A stretch of DNA of 64,000 nucleotides from Marinobacter lipolyticus SM19 (lineage in GTDB: Bacteria > Pseudomonadota > Gammaproteobacteria > Pseudomonadales > Oleiphilaceae): assembly GCF_000397065.2 (NCBI RefSeq), contig NZ_KE007326.1:110995-174994 (forward strand), in the 5' to 3' direction. Below are positions 28,238 to 37,076 of this stretch, in pieces; positions within the stretch are counted from its first letter, which is position 1, and each line of letters opens with the position of its first letter. The notes under the pieces were generated by a model that was not told where the DNA came from, did no database searches, and saw only the letters and a program-made list of their open reading frames with translations. Both the position numbers and the translations under genes were made by a program.

Positions 28238-29926
28238 ATGAGCACGACTCTTCCAAGCTATACCAGTGGCACCTCAGAGACACCACTGCTAGGCATGACC
28301 ATCGGCGAAATGCTCGACCGAACCGCCGAGAGATACCCTGATACCGAAGCCCTGGTGTGCCTGCACCAGGACATTCGCTGGACCTACAAAGAGTTTGTCG
28401 GAAAAGTAAACGAAGCCGCCCGCGCCTTTATGGCCATCGGCGTCAAACCGGGCGACCGCGTTGGCATCTGGTCACCCAACCGCTACGAGTGGACGGTGAC
28501 CCAGTTTGCTACCGCCAAAGTTGGCGCCATCCTGGTGAACATCAACCCTGCCTACGGTGTGCACGAACTGGACTACGCGATGAACCTGGCTGGTATTTCC
28601 GTGCTGGTCACGGCGGACAGCTTTAAGGCCTCCGACTACCGCAAGATGGTCTACGAGCTGGCCCCGGAACTGAAGGCCAGTACCCCGGGCCAACTCAAGG
28701 CTCAGCAGGTGCCCGAGTTGCGCGCCGTGATTAACCTGGACAAGGAAAAGCACGACGGCATGTGGACCTGGGACCAGTTCGTGGGTTTTGCCAGCGACGT
28801 CAGCCAGGAAGAGCTGGACAAGGTACAGGGCCAGCTGCAGTTCGATGACCCGATCAACATCCAGTTCACCTCCGGTACCACCGGCAACCCCAAAGGCGCC
28901 ACCCTCACCCACCACAACATCCTCAACAACGGATACTTTGTGGCAGAGAGCCAGCGCTTCACCGAGAAAGACCGCCTGGTCATTCCCGTGCCCCTGTACC
29001 ACTGCTTCGGCATGGTGATGGGCAACCTGGGCTGCATTACCCACGGCTCCACCATGATCTACCCGGGCGAAGGCTTCGAGCCCAAAGCCGTGCTGCAGGC
29101 CGTGCACCAGGAAAAAGCCACCGCCCTGTACGGCGTGCCCACCATGTTCATCGCCGAACTGGCCGAGCCGGAGTTTGAAAGCTACGACCTGTCCACCCTG
29201 CGTACCGGCATCATGGCCGGCTCCATCTGCCCAGCGGAGGTGATGAAAAAGGTCAACGGCAAGATGAACATGAAAGAGGTTCAGATCGCCTACGGCATGA
29301 CCGAAACCAGCCCGGTATCCACCCAGACCAGCTCCCTCGACCCGTTCGAGAAGCAGGTCACCACCGTGGGCCGCACCCAGCCCCACCTGGAAACCAAAAT
29401 CGTCGACCCCGGCACCGGCAACGTGGTCCCGCGTGGTGAGATCGGCGAGCTGTGCACCCGTGGCTACAGCGTGATGCTGAAATACTGGAACAACGAAGAT
29501 AAAACCCGCGAAGCCATAGACGGCGCCGGCTGGATGCACACCGGCGACCTGGCCACCATGGACGAAGACGGCTACATCCAGATCGTTGGCCGTATCAAGG
29601 ATATGGTCATCCGCGGCGGGGAGAACATCTACCCGAAAGAAATCGAAGAGTTCCTCTACACCCACCCAGCTATCGAAGAAGTGCAGGTTACCGGCATCCC
29701 CGATGACAAATACGGTGAAGAACTGATCGCCTGGGTGAAACTGAAGCCGGACGCGGACCCGGTAACCGGCGACGAACTGCGAGAATTCTGCAAGGGCAAG
29801 ATCGCCCACTTCAAGATCCCCAGGAACTACAAGTTCGTGGATGAATTCCCGATGACCGTCACCGGAAAGATCCAGAAGTTCAAAATGCGGGAGATTTCTA
29901 TTGAGGAGATGGGGTTGAAGCAGTAA
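28238..29926 (+). CDS. AMP-forming acyl-CoA synthetase
   Basis: A 562-residue member of the ANL superfamily that activates carboxylic acids to CoA thioesters through an acyl-adenylate. The P-loop-like motif [18 protein letters not shown], the adenine-site [26 protein letters not shown] and the C-terminal catalytic Lys in [12 protein letters not shown] are all present. GGAGG eight bases before the ATG at 28238 fixes the start. It lies 51 bp after the AhpD-like gene and is followed by a terminator, so it closes the liu operon. Likely substrates are short/branched or medium-chain acids; an acetoacetate ligase role would also suit the context. Confidence 0.88.
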   Translation: MSTTLPSYTSGTSETPLLGMTIGEMLDRTAERYPDTEALVCLHQDIRWTYKEFVGKVNEAARAFMAIGVKPGDRVGIWSPNRYEWTVTQFATAKVGAILVNINPAYGVHELDYAMNLAGISVLVTADSFKASDYRKMVYELAPELKASTPGQLKAQQVPELRAVINLDKEKHDGMWTWDQFVGFASDVSQEELDKVQGQLQFDDPINIQFTSGTTGNPKGATLTHHNILNNGYFVAESQRFTEKDRLVIPVPLYHCFGMVMGNLGCITHGSTMIYPGEGFEPKAVLQAVHQEKATALYGVPTMFIAELAEPEFESYDLSTLRTGIMAGSICPAEVMKKVNGKMNMKEVQIAYGMTETSPVSTQTSSLDPFEKQVTTVGRTQPHLETKIVDPGTGNVVPRGEIGELCTRGYSVMLKYWNNEDKTREAIDGAGWMHTGDLATMDEDGYIQIVGRIKDMVIRGGENIYPKEIEEFLYTHPAIEEVQVTGIPDDKYGEELIAWVKLKPDADPVTGDELREFCKGKIAHFKIPRNYKFVDEFPMTVTGKIQKFKMREISIEEMGLKQ

Positions 29927-29959
29927 GCCACCCCCCCCTGCTCTGTTCCTCACTTTCAG

Positions 29960-29987
29960 ACCCCGGCTGTTTGTCGGGGTTTTTTCT
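29960..29987 (+). terminator. Rho-independent terminator of the liu operon
   Basis: ACCCCG and CGGGGT (29960-29965 and 29975-29980) form a perfect stem with a 9-nt loop, followed directly by a T-rich run. It lies 34 bp after the acyl-CoA synthetase stop. Confidence 0.85.
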
Positions 29988-30060
29988 TTGCCCTCAACCA
30001 AACGCGCTTCGTGGTTACGTGGTGATATGACAAAGTATTACCGTTCGGCATGGCAGGCCT

Positions 30061-30164
30061 TTGATTTTTCCGCTATTTTGTTGATTGGCTTGAACACAAA
30101 AGCGTAATAATTCAGCGGTCACGTTTCTATGTTCAGTGTGACCAATATCAAATTGCTGTGATGC
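30061..30164 (+). repeat. Diverged ~104-bp repeat, copy A
   Basis: A non-coding stretch collinear with 41994-42095. Shared blocks in the same order are TGATTTTT, CTATTTT, ACAAAAGCGT, GGTCA, TCAGTG and AATTGCTGT, with one short length difference in the middle and about 70% identity by eye. It sits just upstream of the GFA-type gene. It may be a promoter-carrying mobile remnant or a recombination site; no attC-type inverted core pair was found. Confidence 0.45.
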
Positions 30165-30178
30165 AGGGAGATGGACCT

Positions 30179-30613
30179 TTGAGCAATCTAACAGGGAAGT
30201 GTTTGTGCGAAACGGTGAGCTATGAAATTGAAGGGCGGCTCGGTCCTATTTTCAATTGTCATTGCTCCAAGTGCCGGCGTTGGCACGGTGCTGCTTTCCG
30301 CACTCGTGCCTCAATCCGTAGTGACCAGTTTCGGTGGCTGTCGGGAGAGCACAATCTCACACCGTATGCCTCGTCCGAGAACGTCACCAAGTATTTTTGC
30401 AAGACGTGTGGTTCACCTTTAATCAGTACCTATAAAGATCGTCCGGAAGTCGTCGGCATCCCACTTGGTGGACTGGAAGGTGACATCGAAGGTGAGCCCG
30501 AGGCCCATATTTTTACGGGTTCAAAGGCAAGCTGGCATCAAATTACAGATCTGCTGCCACAGTTCGACAACTGGCCAAATAGTGAGTCCCGAGTCAGAGA
30601 TACAAATGACTAA
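30179..30613 (+). CDS. GFA / CENP-V family zinc protein
   Basis: A small (about 144-residue) protein of the glutathione-dependent formaldehyde-activating (GFA)/CENP-V fold, with the zinc ligands CLC, HCSKCR and FCKTCG in the expected order. Members bind zinc and some are glutathione-adduct lyases, but most, like this one, are uncharacterised. A TTG at 30179 with GGAG eight bases upstream is the best start; an ATG at 30161 in the same frame lies upstream of that ribosome site. It stands alone after the liu terminator, in an AT-richer stretch that suggests acquisition. Confidence 0.8.
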   Translation: MSNLTGKCLCETVSYEIEGRLGPIFNCHCSKCRRWHGAAFRTRASIRSDQFRWLSGEHNLTPYASSENVTKYFCKTCGSPLISTYKDRPEVVGIPLGGLEGDIEGEPEAHIFTGSKASWHQITDLLPQFDNWPNSESRVRDTND

Positions 30614-30715
30614 TTATGCCTGTTGCCGATTCGCGTGCATTCCGTAACATTGAGGATCGCGTTGATTGGTTTGCTGGGCGGCAAGGGATGATTTCGGTAG
30701 GTTAGGCCATGCTTT

Positions 30716-31180
30716 ATGAATTCGTTGAGATTAAGGGCACTTCAACAAAAAGATAGAGCCGCTGTTGTGTCGATGCTGGGAGATTCCGAGGTTATGAGGT
30801 TTCTGGGGCCTCGTCGCCCCCTTACGGAAGATGAGGCGGACTCCTGGTTCAGAAGTGCGCTCGACAATCCGTCCCGGTTTGTTATCGCGAACGCAGATAC
30901 CAATGAGTTCATTGGGTTTTGCGGCATCAAAGAAATCAATGGAGTGCTCGATTTTGGTTACTTCATCAAATCGGAGTTCTGGGGAAAAGGTATCGCGACC
31001 AAGGCCTGTCAGTTAGCCGTTGCAGAGCTGGCCACAGAGGTGGATTTAGAAGCGGTCCAGGTTTTCATCGCCGAGAATAACGTTGCCAGCCAGAAAGTAG
31101 CCGAAAAATTGGGTTGGCAGGTGAAACAGGTTGGTTACAAGGATGGAGAGCATGGGCGATACTACCGAATCACTCTGTAA
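30716..31180 (+). CDS. GNAT-family N-acetyltransferase (RimJ/RimL-like)
   Basis: A 154-residue acetyltransferase-fold protein that would use acetyl-CoA. Recognisable parts are LRALQQKDRAAVVSML at the N-terminus, the substrate-side FGYFIKSEFWGKGIATKA containing the acetyl-CoA-binding G-x-G-x-A loop, and the C-terminal NVASQKVAEKLGW typical of the RimJ/RimL branch. The substrate is unknown. The ATG at 30716 lacks a strong ribosome site; a GTTAGGC heptamer lies 15 bp upstream. Confidence 0.82.
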   Translation: MNSLRLRALQQKDRAAVVSMLGDSEVMRFLGPRRPLTEDEADSWFRSALDNPSRFVIANADTNEFIGFCGIKEINGVLDFGYFIKSEFWGKGIATKACQLAVAELATEVDLEAVQVFIAENNVASQKVAEKLGWQVKQVGYKDGEHGRYYRITL

Positions 31181-31282
31181 CCGGAAGCAATTTTTTAGTC
31201 CTCAACCATAGTCATCCCTGCCAGGGGCTTTCCACGCCCCGAGGAATACATATCAGAAATCGCCAAGCCCGACAGCCTCCCC

Positions 31283-32215
31283 TCACACCCCGCACTCAAT
31301 CGCCACACTGGACCGCATCACAGCTTTATCCCGCCCCGGTGGCGCCCCAAACAGTTTTCGGTAATCGCGGCTGAACTGGGACGGGCTTTCATAGCCGACC
31401 TGGTAGCCAACACTCGCCACTTCCTGATCGCTTAACAGCAGCCGCCGGGCTTCCTGCAGACGCACCAGCTTCTGGAATTGCACCGGCGTTAACCGGGTGA
31501 TGCTCTTGAAATGCCGGTGGAAGGTCGCCGGGCTCATACTCGCCATCGCCGCCAGCTCGGCCACCCGGAAGGGCTGCTGATAGTTCGCCTGCATCCAGGC
31601 CGTTACCCGGCCAATGCGGGCGGTGTCGCTGTCCTTCAGGCCGATCTGCTGCAGGGCCGGCCCCAGCGGCGACCGCAATATACGCCAACAGATTTCCCGG
31701 CGGACAAGCGGCTCCAGTACTTCACGGTCATCCGGTTGATCAAGCAACCGGAGCAAGCGGATGACAGGATCGTACAGCTCATCCGGCATCCCGGCCGTGA
31801 CCAACGCTGGCTGTTTTGGGCCCCGGTACGCCATCTCCGGATGGGTCACCAGCAGCTCGGAAATCATTGCCGGATCAATTGACAGGCTCAACGCCAGATA
31901 CGGCTTATCGGGGGCGGCCTGCACGATCCGGGAGTTCACCGGCACATTGACGGACGCCAGCAGGCACTCGCCCTGGCGATAATGAAAGGCCGACTCCCCG
32001 ACCGCCGTCACCTTGGCCCCCTGCAATACGATGCAGAACGAGGTCTGATAAAGGGCCCGAATGGTGCCGCTGGGTTCCAGGGCGCGGGTCAGGCGCAAAC
32101 CGTCGATCGCGTTCTCCGGGCCATGGGTCAGCCATTGCTGCTCGACAAGATCACGGAGCCGGGTCAGGGATGGGTTCTCCGGTTGCATGGGAATGACGTT
32201 GGGCTGGGCGGTCAT
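31283..32215 (-). CDS. AraC-family regulator with AraC_N-type sensor domain
   Basis: A 310-residue transcription factor. The N-terminal cupin-like part (about 30-180) matches the AraC_N type (LVLHR-like LYQTSFCIVLQGAK, RQGECLLASVNVPV). The C-terminal double helix-turn-helix includes VAELAAMASMSPATFHRHFK and VGYQVGYESPSQFSRDYRKLFG. GGAGA six bases upstream supports the ATG at 32215 over a longer frame from 32344. It is divergently transcribed from an aldo/keto reductase (196-bp spacer), its probable target. Confidence 0.88.
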   Translation of the reverse strand: MTAQPNVIPMQPENPSLTRLRDLVEQQWLTHGPENAIDGLRLTRALEPSGTIRALYQTSFCIVLQGAKVTAVGESAFHYRQGECLLASVNVPVNSRIVQAAPDKPYLALSLSIDPAMISELLVTHPEMAYRGPKQPALVTAGMPDELYDPVIRLLRLLDQPDDREVLEPLVRREICWRILRSPLGPALQQIGLKDSDTARIGRVTAWMQANYQQPFRVAELAAMASMSPATFHRHFKSITRLTPVQFQKLVRLQEARRLLLSDQEVASVGYQVGYESPSQFSRDYRKLFGAPPGRDKAVMRSSVAIECGV

Positions 32216-32411
32216 GATGGTCTCCTGTTCTGGTGGAATCATAGACTGTCCGGCGCCGCACTTCAGTAGGAGCATCCCCGGGCTGATATCAGGTTGAGAG
32301 GATTGTGCAATCGTCTGAGAGTTTCCGCCAGCCCGATTGGCCATGCGTCACCTAGTATGAACCCACGGTCCTGCTCCGGCAGGTTCTTCCATAACGAAGA
32401 GGTGATCGGCT

Positions 32412-33497
32412 ATGACAACTCCCAACCTACCCCAATCCACCCATGACGCGCCCCTGCGTCTGAGAACGCTGGGCAACTCGGGTCTGTTTGTATCGGAATT
32501 GTGCCTGGGCACCATGACCTTTGGCGGCGGTGACGATATGTGGGGGCTGATCGGCCAGTTGCAGCAGGAACAGGTCGATCAGCTGGTGAAAACCGCCCTG
32601 GACGCGGGCATCAACTTTATCGATACCGCCAACGTTTATGGGGGTGGCGCCAGTGAGCGCATCGTGGGCCAGTCCCTGAAGAATCTGGACGTCCGCCGCG
32701 AAGATGTCGTACTGGCCACCAAGGTGCTCGGCCCGATGGGCGACGGCCCCAATGCTCGCGGCGCTTCCCGTGGCCACATCATGAGCGAGTGCAAGGCCAG
32801 CCTGCAGCGCCTGCAAACCGACTACATCGACCTGTACCAGATCCACGGCTTCGACCCGGCCACGCCGATGGAAGAAACCCTGGAGGCGCTGAATACCCTG
32901 GTGCAGCAAGGCCATGTCCGTTACGTCGGCCTGTCGAACTGGGCCGCCTGGCAGGTGATGAAAGCCGTTGGCATTACCCAGGCCCGCCGCCTTTGCCCGA
33001 TTCTGTCATTGCAGGCCTACTACACCCTCGTGGGCCGGGATCTCGAACGGGAAGTGATCCCCATGCTGGAGTCCGAAAACATCGGCCTGATGGTGTGGAG
33101 CCCATTGGCGGGCGGCTACCTCTCCGGCAAGTACGAAGGGCCGGACATCTCCGAGGAAAACCGGCGCGCCAGGTTTGATTTCCCACCGGCCAACCGGGAG
33201 CGTGGCAGCGCGGTCATTGCCGTGATGCGGGAGATCGCCGCCGGCAAGCAGGTCGACGGCCAGCCCGTCAGCGTAGCTCAGGTTGCGCTTGCCTGGCTGT
33301 TGCACCAGAACGCGGTGACCAGTGTTATTGTCGGGGCCAAGCGGGTAGACCAATTACGGGACAATATCCTGGCAGCACAAATCCGGTTCTCAGCCGACGA
33401 ACTGGCGGCCCTGGACGATGTCAGCCGCCTGCCGGCTGAGTATCCGGGCTGGATGCTGGAGCGACAGGGGGAGTATCGGGCGCATAGGCAGGGGTGA
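32412..33497 (+). CDS. Aldo/keto reductase
   Basis: A 361-residue NADPH-dependent reductase of the AKR superfamily (YajO/general stress Gsp69-like layout). It has the catalytic tetrad region: INFIDTANVYGGGASE (Asp and Tyr), VVLATKV (Lys) and DLYQIHGFD (His). The cofactor-site IVGAKRVDQLRDN is near the C-terminus. It is divergent from the AraC regulator; the pair is a common arrangement for inducible carbonyl detoxification. Confidence 0.9.
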   Translation: MTTPNLPQSTHDAPLRLRTLGNSGLFVSELCLGTMTFGGGDDMWGLIGQLQQEQVDQLVKTALDAGINFIDTANVYGGGASERIVGQSLKNLDVRREDVVLATKVLGPMGDGPNARGASRGHIMSECKASLQRLQTDYIDLYQIHGFDPATPMEETLEALNTLVQQGHVRYVGLSNWAAWQVMKAVGITQARRLCPILSLQAYYTLVGRDLEREVIPMLESENIGLMVWSPLAGGYLSGKYEGPDISEENRRARFDFPPANRERGSAVIAVMREIAAGKQVDGQPVSVAQVALAWLLHQNAVTSVIVGAKRVDQLRDNILAAQIRFSADELAALDDVSRLPAEYPGWMLERQGEYRAHRQG

Positions 33498-33649
33498 TGT
33501 TTGACGCTGCCCCGGCGTTACAGGTCGGGGCAGGTTAGCTTGCCTGGAAACACTTGCACAGGATCCGCGACCAGTCGGGCAATAGCGGAAAAGCGAAGAA
33601 AGCGGCATGATGCGCAGGAGGGACCTTCATTAAATGCTCGGAGTGATCT

Positions 33650-33967
33650 ATGTCAGAAATCAGCAACACCCCCAAGCCCCCATACTACGCCGTCATTTTC
33701 AGCAGCCATCGCACAGACGGTGACAACGGTTACGCTGAAATCGCCGAACGTATGGCAGCATTAGCCGCCGAGCAACCAGGCTATCTGGGCATGGAATCCG
33801 CCAGGGAGAATCTGGGCATTACGGTCTCCTACTGGGAAAGCCTTGAGGCCATCCGCAATTGGAAGAAGAATGCTGAGCATCAAGAGGCCCAGCGGATTGG
33901 TCGCCAGCAATGGTATTCCAACTTTCGGGTTCGGATAGCGAAGGTCGAGCGTGAATACGGTATTTAA
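33650..33967 (+). CDS. ABM-domain (antibiotic biosynthesis monooxygenase-like) protein
   Basis: A 105-residue protein of the dimeric alpha+beta barrel ABM fold: YYAVIFSSHRT strand, PGYLGMESA, the VSYWESLEAIRNWKKNAEHQEAQ signature and a terminal strand. Close homologues are mostly uncharacterised; related proteins are heme-degrading or quinone-forming monooxygenases. It converges on the parE gene with a four-base gap. Confidence 0.8.
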   Translation: MSEISNTPKPPYYAVIFSSHRTDGDNGYAEIAERMAALAAEQPGYLGMESARENLGITVSYWESLEAIRNWKKNAEHQEAQRIGRQQWYSNFRVRIAKVEREYGI

Positions 33968-33971
33968 CCCC

Positions 33972-34268
33972 CTACAACAGATGCCCCTCAGGCAACATAC
34001 GCTTGTGCAGGATTCGGATAATTTCAACAATACCTTTTGCGGCTAGTCGATAAAAAATGATGTGGCTTCCCTGAGGGTATTGTCGGTAGCCAAGGCTGAT
34101 TTCATCGCAGGTTTGCCCCAGGTTCGGATTTTCCCCCAGGAGGTGGAAGCATTGATCGAACTGAAGAATGTAATGGTTTCGTTGATCTCGGCCCCACTCA
34201 CGTTCCGTGTAAAGTGCAATCGATTTGAGATCAGCTTTGGCCTTCCTGGAAAGCTTGAAATTTGGCAT
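33972..34268 (-). CDS. parE: ParE-family toxin
   Basis: A 98-residue type II toxin of the RelE/ParE superfamily. It starts with PNFKLSRKAKADLKSIALYTEREWG, includes LGENPNLGQTCDEI and ends with the GSHIIFYRLAAKGIVEIIRILHKRMLPEGHL block diagnostic of ParE. Family members poison DNA gyrase. Its start overlaps the parD stop by one base, so the antitoxin is translated first. No truncation is seen. Confidence 0.88.
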   Translation of the reverse strand: MPNFKLSRKAKADLKSIALYTEREWGRDQRNHYILQFDQCFHLLGENPNLGQTCDEISLGYRQYPQGSHIIFYRLAAKGIVEIIRILHKRMLPEGHLL

Positions 34269-34507
34269 CAGCGTCCTTCGTTGTCCAGTTCCTGAATGAA
34301 CGAGTCATAGGAGTACTCTTCAAAACCACTGTCCTCACCTTCCTTGAGCAGTTTTCGGAGCGTCGTCAAGCGGGTTTCGGACTCCTCAAGCAACCGCAAC
34401 CCTGCACGAACAACCTCGCTGGTCGAGCTGTATCGGCCACTTTCGAGCTGCTCTGTAATGAACGCATCAAAGTGTTGGCCTAAAGTGATGCTGGTATTTT
34501 TTTGCAT
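34268..34507 (-). CDS. parD: ParD-family antitoxin
   Basis: A 79-residue antitoxin with an N-terminal ribbon-helix-helix (SITLGQHFDAFITEQLESGRY, then SSTSEVVRAGLRLLEE) that binds DNA, and an acidic C-terminus that would wrap ParE. It is the first gene of a two-gene operon; a perfect palindrome lies 16 bp upstream and is the probable autoregulatory operator. Confidence 0.88.
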   Translation of the reverse strand: MQKNTSITLGQHFDAFITEQLESGRYSSTSEVVRAGLRLLEESETRLTTLRKLLKEGEDSGFEEYSYDSFIQELDNEGR

Positions 34508-34523
34508 CGTGCCACCTCATCGG

Positions 34524-34538
34524 TACCAATAATTGGTA
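34524..34538 (-). promoter_or_regulatory. parDE operator palindrome
   Basis: TACCAAT and ATTGGTA form a perfect 7-bp inverted repeat around one central base, placed 16 bp upstream of parD in the A/T-rich promoter zone. Autorepression by the ParD-ParE complex through such palindromes is usual for the family. Confidence 0.6.
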
Positions 34539-34666
34539 TATTTTGGTCTGACCGGAATAACAATTCAACCCATGCGATGATCAGCGCTGTCGATTTCCCA
34601 TGCTCCCGTTCGACTGGATTAAGAACCCATCGAACGAACGGTGCCCGCGCACCTGTGGAGCTGGAA

Positions 34667-35299
34667 ATGCTGAAATTATACGGAACACCCCCAACTCGCG
34701 CCCTGCGCGTTATCTGGCTGCTCAACGAACTCGGCCTGGAGTACGAACTGCACCCGGTGGATCTCCTGCAAGGTGAGCAACTCCGACAAGATTTTCTTTC
34801 CCTCAACCCCGCCGCCAAAGTGCCGGTATTGGTCGACGGCAGCCTGGTGGTAACTGAATCGGCCGCAATCCAGCTTTATCTGGCCGAGAAATATCCCCAG
34901 GCGGGCTTTATCCCGGAGGCGATGGAAGACAGGGCCCAGATGTACCGCTGGATCTTCTTTCTGGTGACCGAGATTGAGCAGCCTCTGTGGCGCATCGCGC
35001 GTCACACGCTCGTTTACCCGGAAGAGAAGCGACTGCCGCAGGATGTCGATCTAGCGACGCAGGAGTGCATGGAGATGGTGGCGGTGCTTGAACGGCACAT
35101 GGCAGAACGGGAGTTCCTCGTTGGCGACCGACTCAGCGTGGCTGACTTCAACGCCGCGTATACGCTGGACTGGGCGAACGAAGAGAAGATGCTCGACAAT
35201 GCACCAAGGCTGCGACACTACCTGAAAGCAATGTACGCCCGCCCTACGGCGCCGATAACCATCGCAGAAGCGTTCGCGGCAATGGAAAATCCGGCCTGA
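34667..35299 (+). CDS. Glutathione S-transferase family protein
   Basis: A 210-residue GST. The thioredoxin-like N-domain starts LYGTPPTRALRVIWLLNELGLEYE and has the glutathione-binding KVPVLVDGSLVVTESAAI (cis-Pro and Ser of the ESxAI motif). The all-alpha C-domain contains FLVGDRLSVADF, the N-capping box. The ATG at 34667 has GGAG six bases upstream; an in-frame extension from 34502 runs into the parDE promoter and is rejected. Confidence 0.9.
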   Translation: MLKLYGTPPTRALRVIWLLNELGLEYELHPVDLLQGEQLRQDFLSLNPAAKVPVLVDGSLVVTESAAIQLYLAEKYPQAGFIPEAMEDRAQMYRWIFFLVTEIEQPLWRIARHTLVYPEEKRLPQDVDLATQECMEMVAVLERHMAEREFLVGDRLSVADFNAAYTLDWANEEKMLDNAPRLRHYLKAMYARPTAPITIAEAFAAMENPA

Positions 35300-35419
35300 G
35301 GGTTATGAGGCAGGGTTGAAATGCTTCCCGGGCCAACGCCGGAACCAGCGCTTGTCAGCAAGCTGCCGCCATGCTTCACTTTCCGGACTCATACCCACAC
35401 CCCAACCGGAGACTGCTTT

Positions 35420-36106
35420 ATGTCCAATCCTGTCACTGTCAGTTCATTAAAGCCACAAGGTGCCCGTCAGTTGTGGCTGTTGCTGCTCAGTGTCCTGTTT
35501 CTGGGCGGGTGTTCCTCGCTGTACTACAACACCATGGAAAAATTCGGGTACGAGAAGCGCGATATCCTGGTGGACCGGGTAGAAAACGCTCGGGACAGCC
35601 AGAATGATGCCCAGGAAACCTTCCGTTCCTCTCTGGAGCGCTTCCAGAGCGTTGTGGATACACCGGATACTGAGCTCAAGGAGCGGTACGCCGAGATCAG
35701 CGATGCCTATGACGACAGCAAATCGAGCGCGGAAGACGTCCGCAATCGCATCGACAAGGTTGAAGAAGTTGCAGAAGATCTGTTCGATGAATGGGAAGAT
35801 GAACTGGATCTGTACGAAAGCGCCTCTCTACGACGCAACAGCGAACAGCAACTTGATGAGACCCGGGCTCAGTACAGTCAACTGATCCGCCGTATGCACG
35901 AGGCTGAAGATCGCATGGAGCCCGTATTGCAAGCCTTTCAGGATCAGGTGCTGTATCTCAAGCACAACCTGAACGCCCAGGCGATCGGTTCCCTGGAGAA
36001 CGAACTGGTGAGTATCCGCCAGGACGTGGATGAGTTGATTCGCAATATGGAACAATCGATCGACGAGTCCGAGGCCTTTATCCGACGCTTCCGCGAAGGC
36101 GGATAA
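35420..36106 (+). CDS. DUF2959-type lipoprotein with coiled coil
   Basis: A 228-residue predicted lipoprotein. The signal peptide ends LGGC (lipidated Cys31), followed by SSLYYNTMEKFGYEKRDILVDRVENARDSQ, a segment characteristic of the DUF2959 family. Nearly all the rest is charged heptad-type helix (about 60-225), suggesting an elongated periplasmic coiled coil. Function is not established. The ATG at 35420 has CGGAG upstream and is preferred over an in-frame start at 35321. It is 22 bp upstream of the PRPP synthetase paralogue, so the two are probably co-transcribed. Confidence 0.8.
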   Translation: MSNPVTVSSLKPQGARQLWLLLLSVLFLGGCSSLYYNTMEKFGYEKRDILVDRVENARDSQNDAQETFRSSLERFQSVVDTPDTELKERYAEISDAYDDSKSSAEDVRNRIDKVEEVAEDLFDEWEDELDLYESASLRRNSEQQLDETRAQYSQLIRRMHEAEDRMEPVLQAFQDQVLYLKHNLNAQAIGSLENELVSIRQDVDELIRNMEQSIDESEAFIRRFREGG

Positions 36107-36128
36107 CGCATACCGTCAAGGAAATAAT

Positions 36129-37076
36129 ATGAACAGCGAGCCGGTTTTGTTTGCCCTGGAAGGTAGCCACGAGTTTGGTCGTTCCGTTGCCTCACAGCTC
36201 GGCATCAGCCTGGCCGCCCATGAGGATCGCGCCTTTGATGATGGCGAACACAAGTCCCGGCCACTGCAGAGTGTACGGGGCCGGGACGTTTACGTTCTCC
36301 ACACCCTCTTTGGCGAGGAAGTATTAAGCGTCAACGACAAGTTGCTACGGCTTCTGTTTTTCATCGCTACTGTTAAAGATGCTGGTGCGAAGCGCGTCAC
36401 CGCGTTGCTGCCGTATCTTGCTTATGCCCGCAAGGACCGGCGCGCCAAGGATCAGGACCCGGTCACCACACGCTACGTGGCACAACTGTTTGAAGCCATG
36501 GGGGTGGACTGCGTAGTGGCGTTGGAAGTTCACAACCGAAGCGCGTTCGACAACGCCTTCCGCTGCCGGACGGTGCATCTTGAAGCCCACAGCCTGTTTG
36601 TCAACGCACTCATAGACCGTGTAGGTGACGAGCCAGTCGTTATTGTTTCCCCCGACGCCGGAGGCACAAAACGCGTGGATCGGTTCCGCGACGCCTGGAC
36701 GGATGCCGCTGGCGAACAGCCGCCCACAGCCTTCCTGGAAAAACGACGGAGTAACGGCAAAGTAACCGGCGATGCCGTGATCGGAGATATGACAGGCAAG
36801 GTTGCCATCATCTTTGACGATATGGTGGCGAGCGGCACTACCCTGTTGCGCGCCGCAGACGCTTGCAAGGACAAGGGAGCCACCAGGGTGTTCGGCGTCA
36901 TCACCCATGCCCTGTTCGGACCCGGTTCGGAGCAACTTTACCGCGCGGGGGCTATGGATCAGCTTTTCATTACTGACAGCGTTACACCGCAGCAGAAACC
37001 GGAAGTTCAGGGCCGGGTCACGACCCTTCCGGTTGCCGGGCTGTTTGCTCAGACCATTCGGGAGCTCCATACCTGA
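36129..37076 (+). CDS. Ribose-phosphate pyrophosphokinase paralogue
   Basis: A 315-residue PRPP-synthetase-type protein (ATP plus ribose-5-phosphate to PRPP). The fold is recognisable from the flexible loop YARKDRRAKDQDPVTTRYVAQ, the metal site EVHNRSAF (canonical enzymes have DLH), VSPDAGG and the PRPP-loop IIFDDMVASGTT. Differences from the housekeeping Prs consensus (RQDRR, DLHA) mark it as a divergent paralogue, perhaps with a different nucleotide or sugar partner. The last 59 bp overlap the convergent MFS gene. Confidence 0.82.
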   Translation: MNSEPVLFALEGSHEFGRSVASQLGISLAAHEDRAFDDGEHKSRPLQSVRGRDVYVLHTLFGEEVLSVNDKLLRLLFFIATVKDAGAKRVTALLPYLAYARKDRRAKDQDPVTTRYVAQLFEAMGVDCVVALEVHNRSAFDNAFRCRTVHLEAHSLFVNALIDRVGDEPVVIVSPDAGGTKRVDRFRDAWTDAAGEQPPTAFLEKRRSNGKVTGDAVIGDMTGKVAIIFDDMVASGTTLLRAADACKDKGATRVFGVITHALFGPGSEQLYRAGAMDQLFITDSVTPQQKPEVQGRVTTLPVAGLFAQTIRELHT

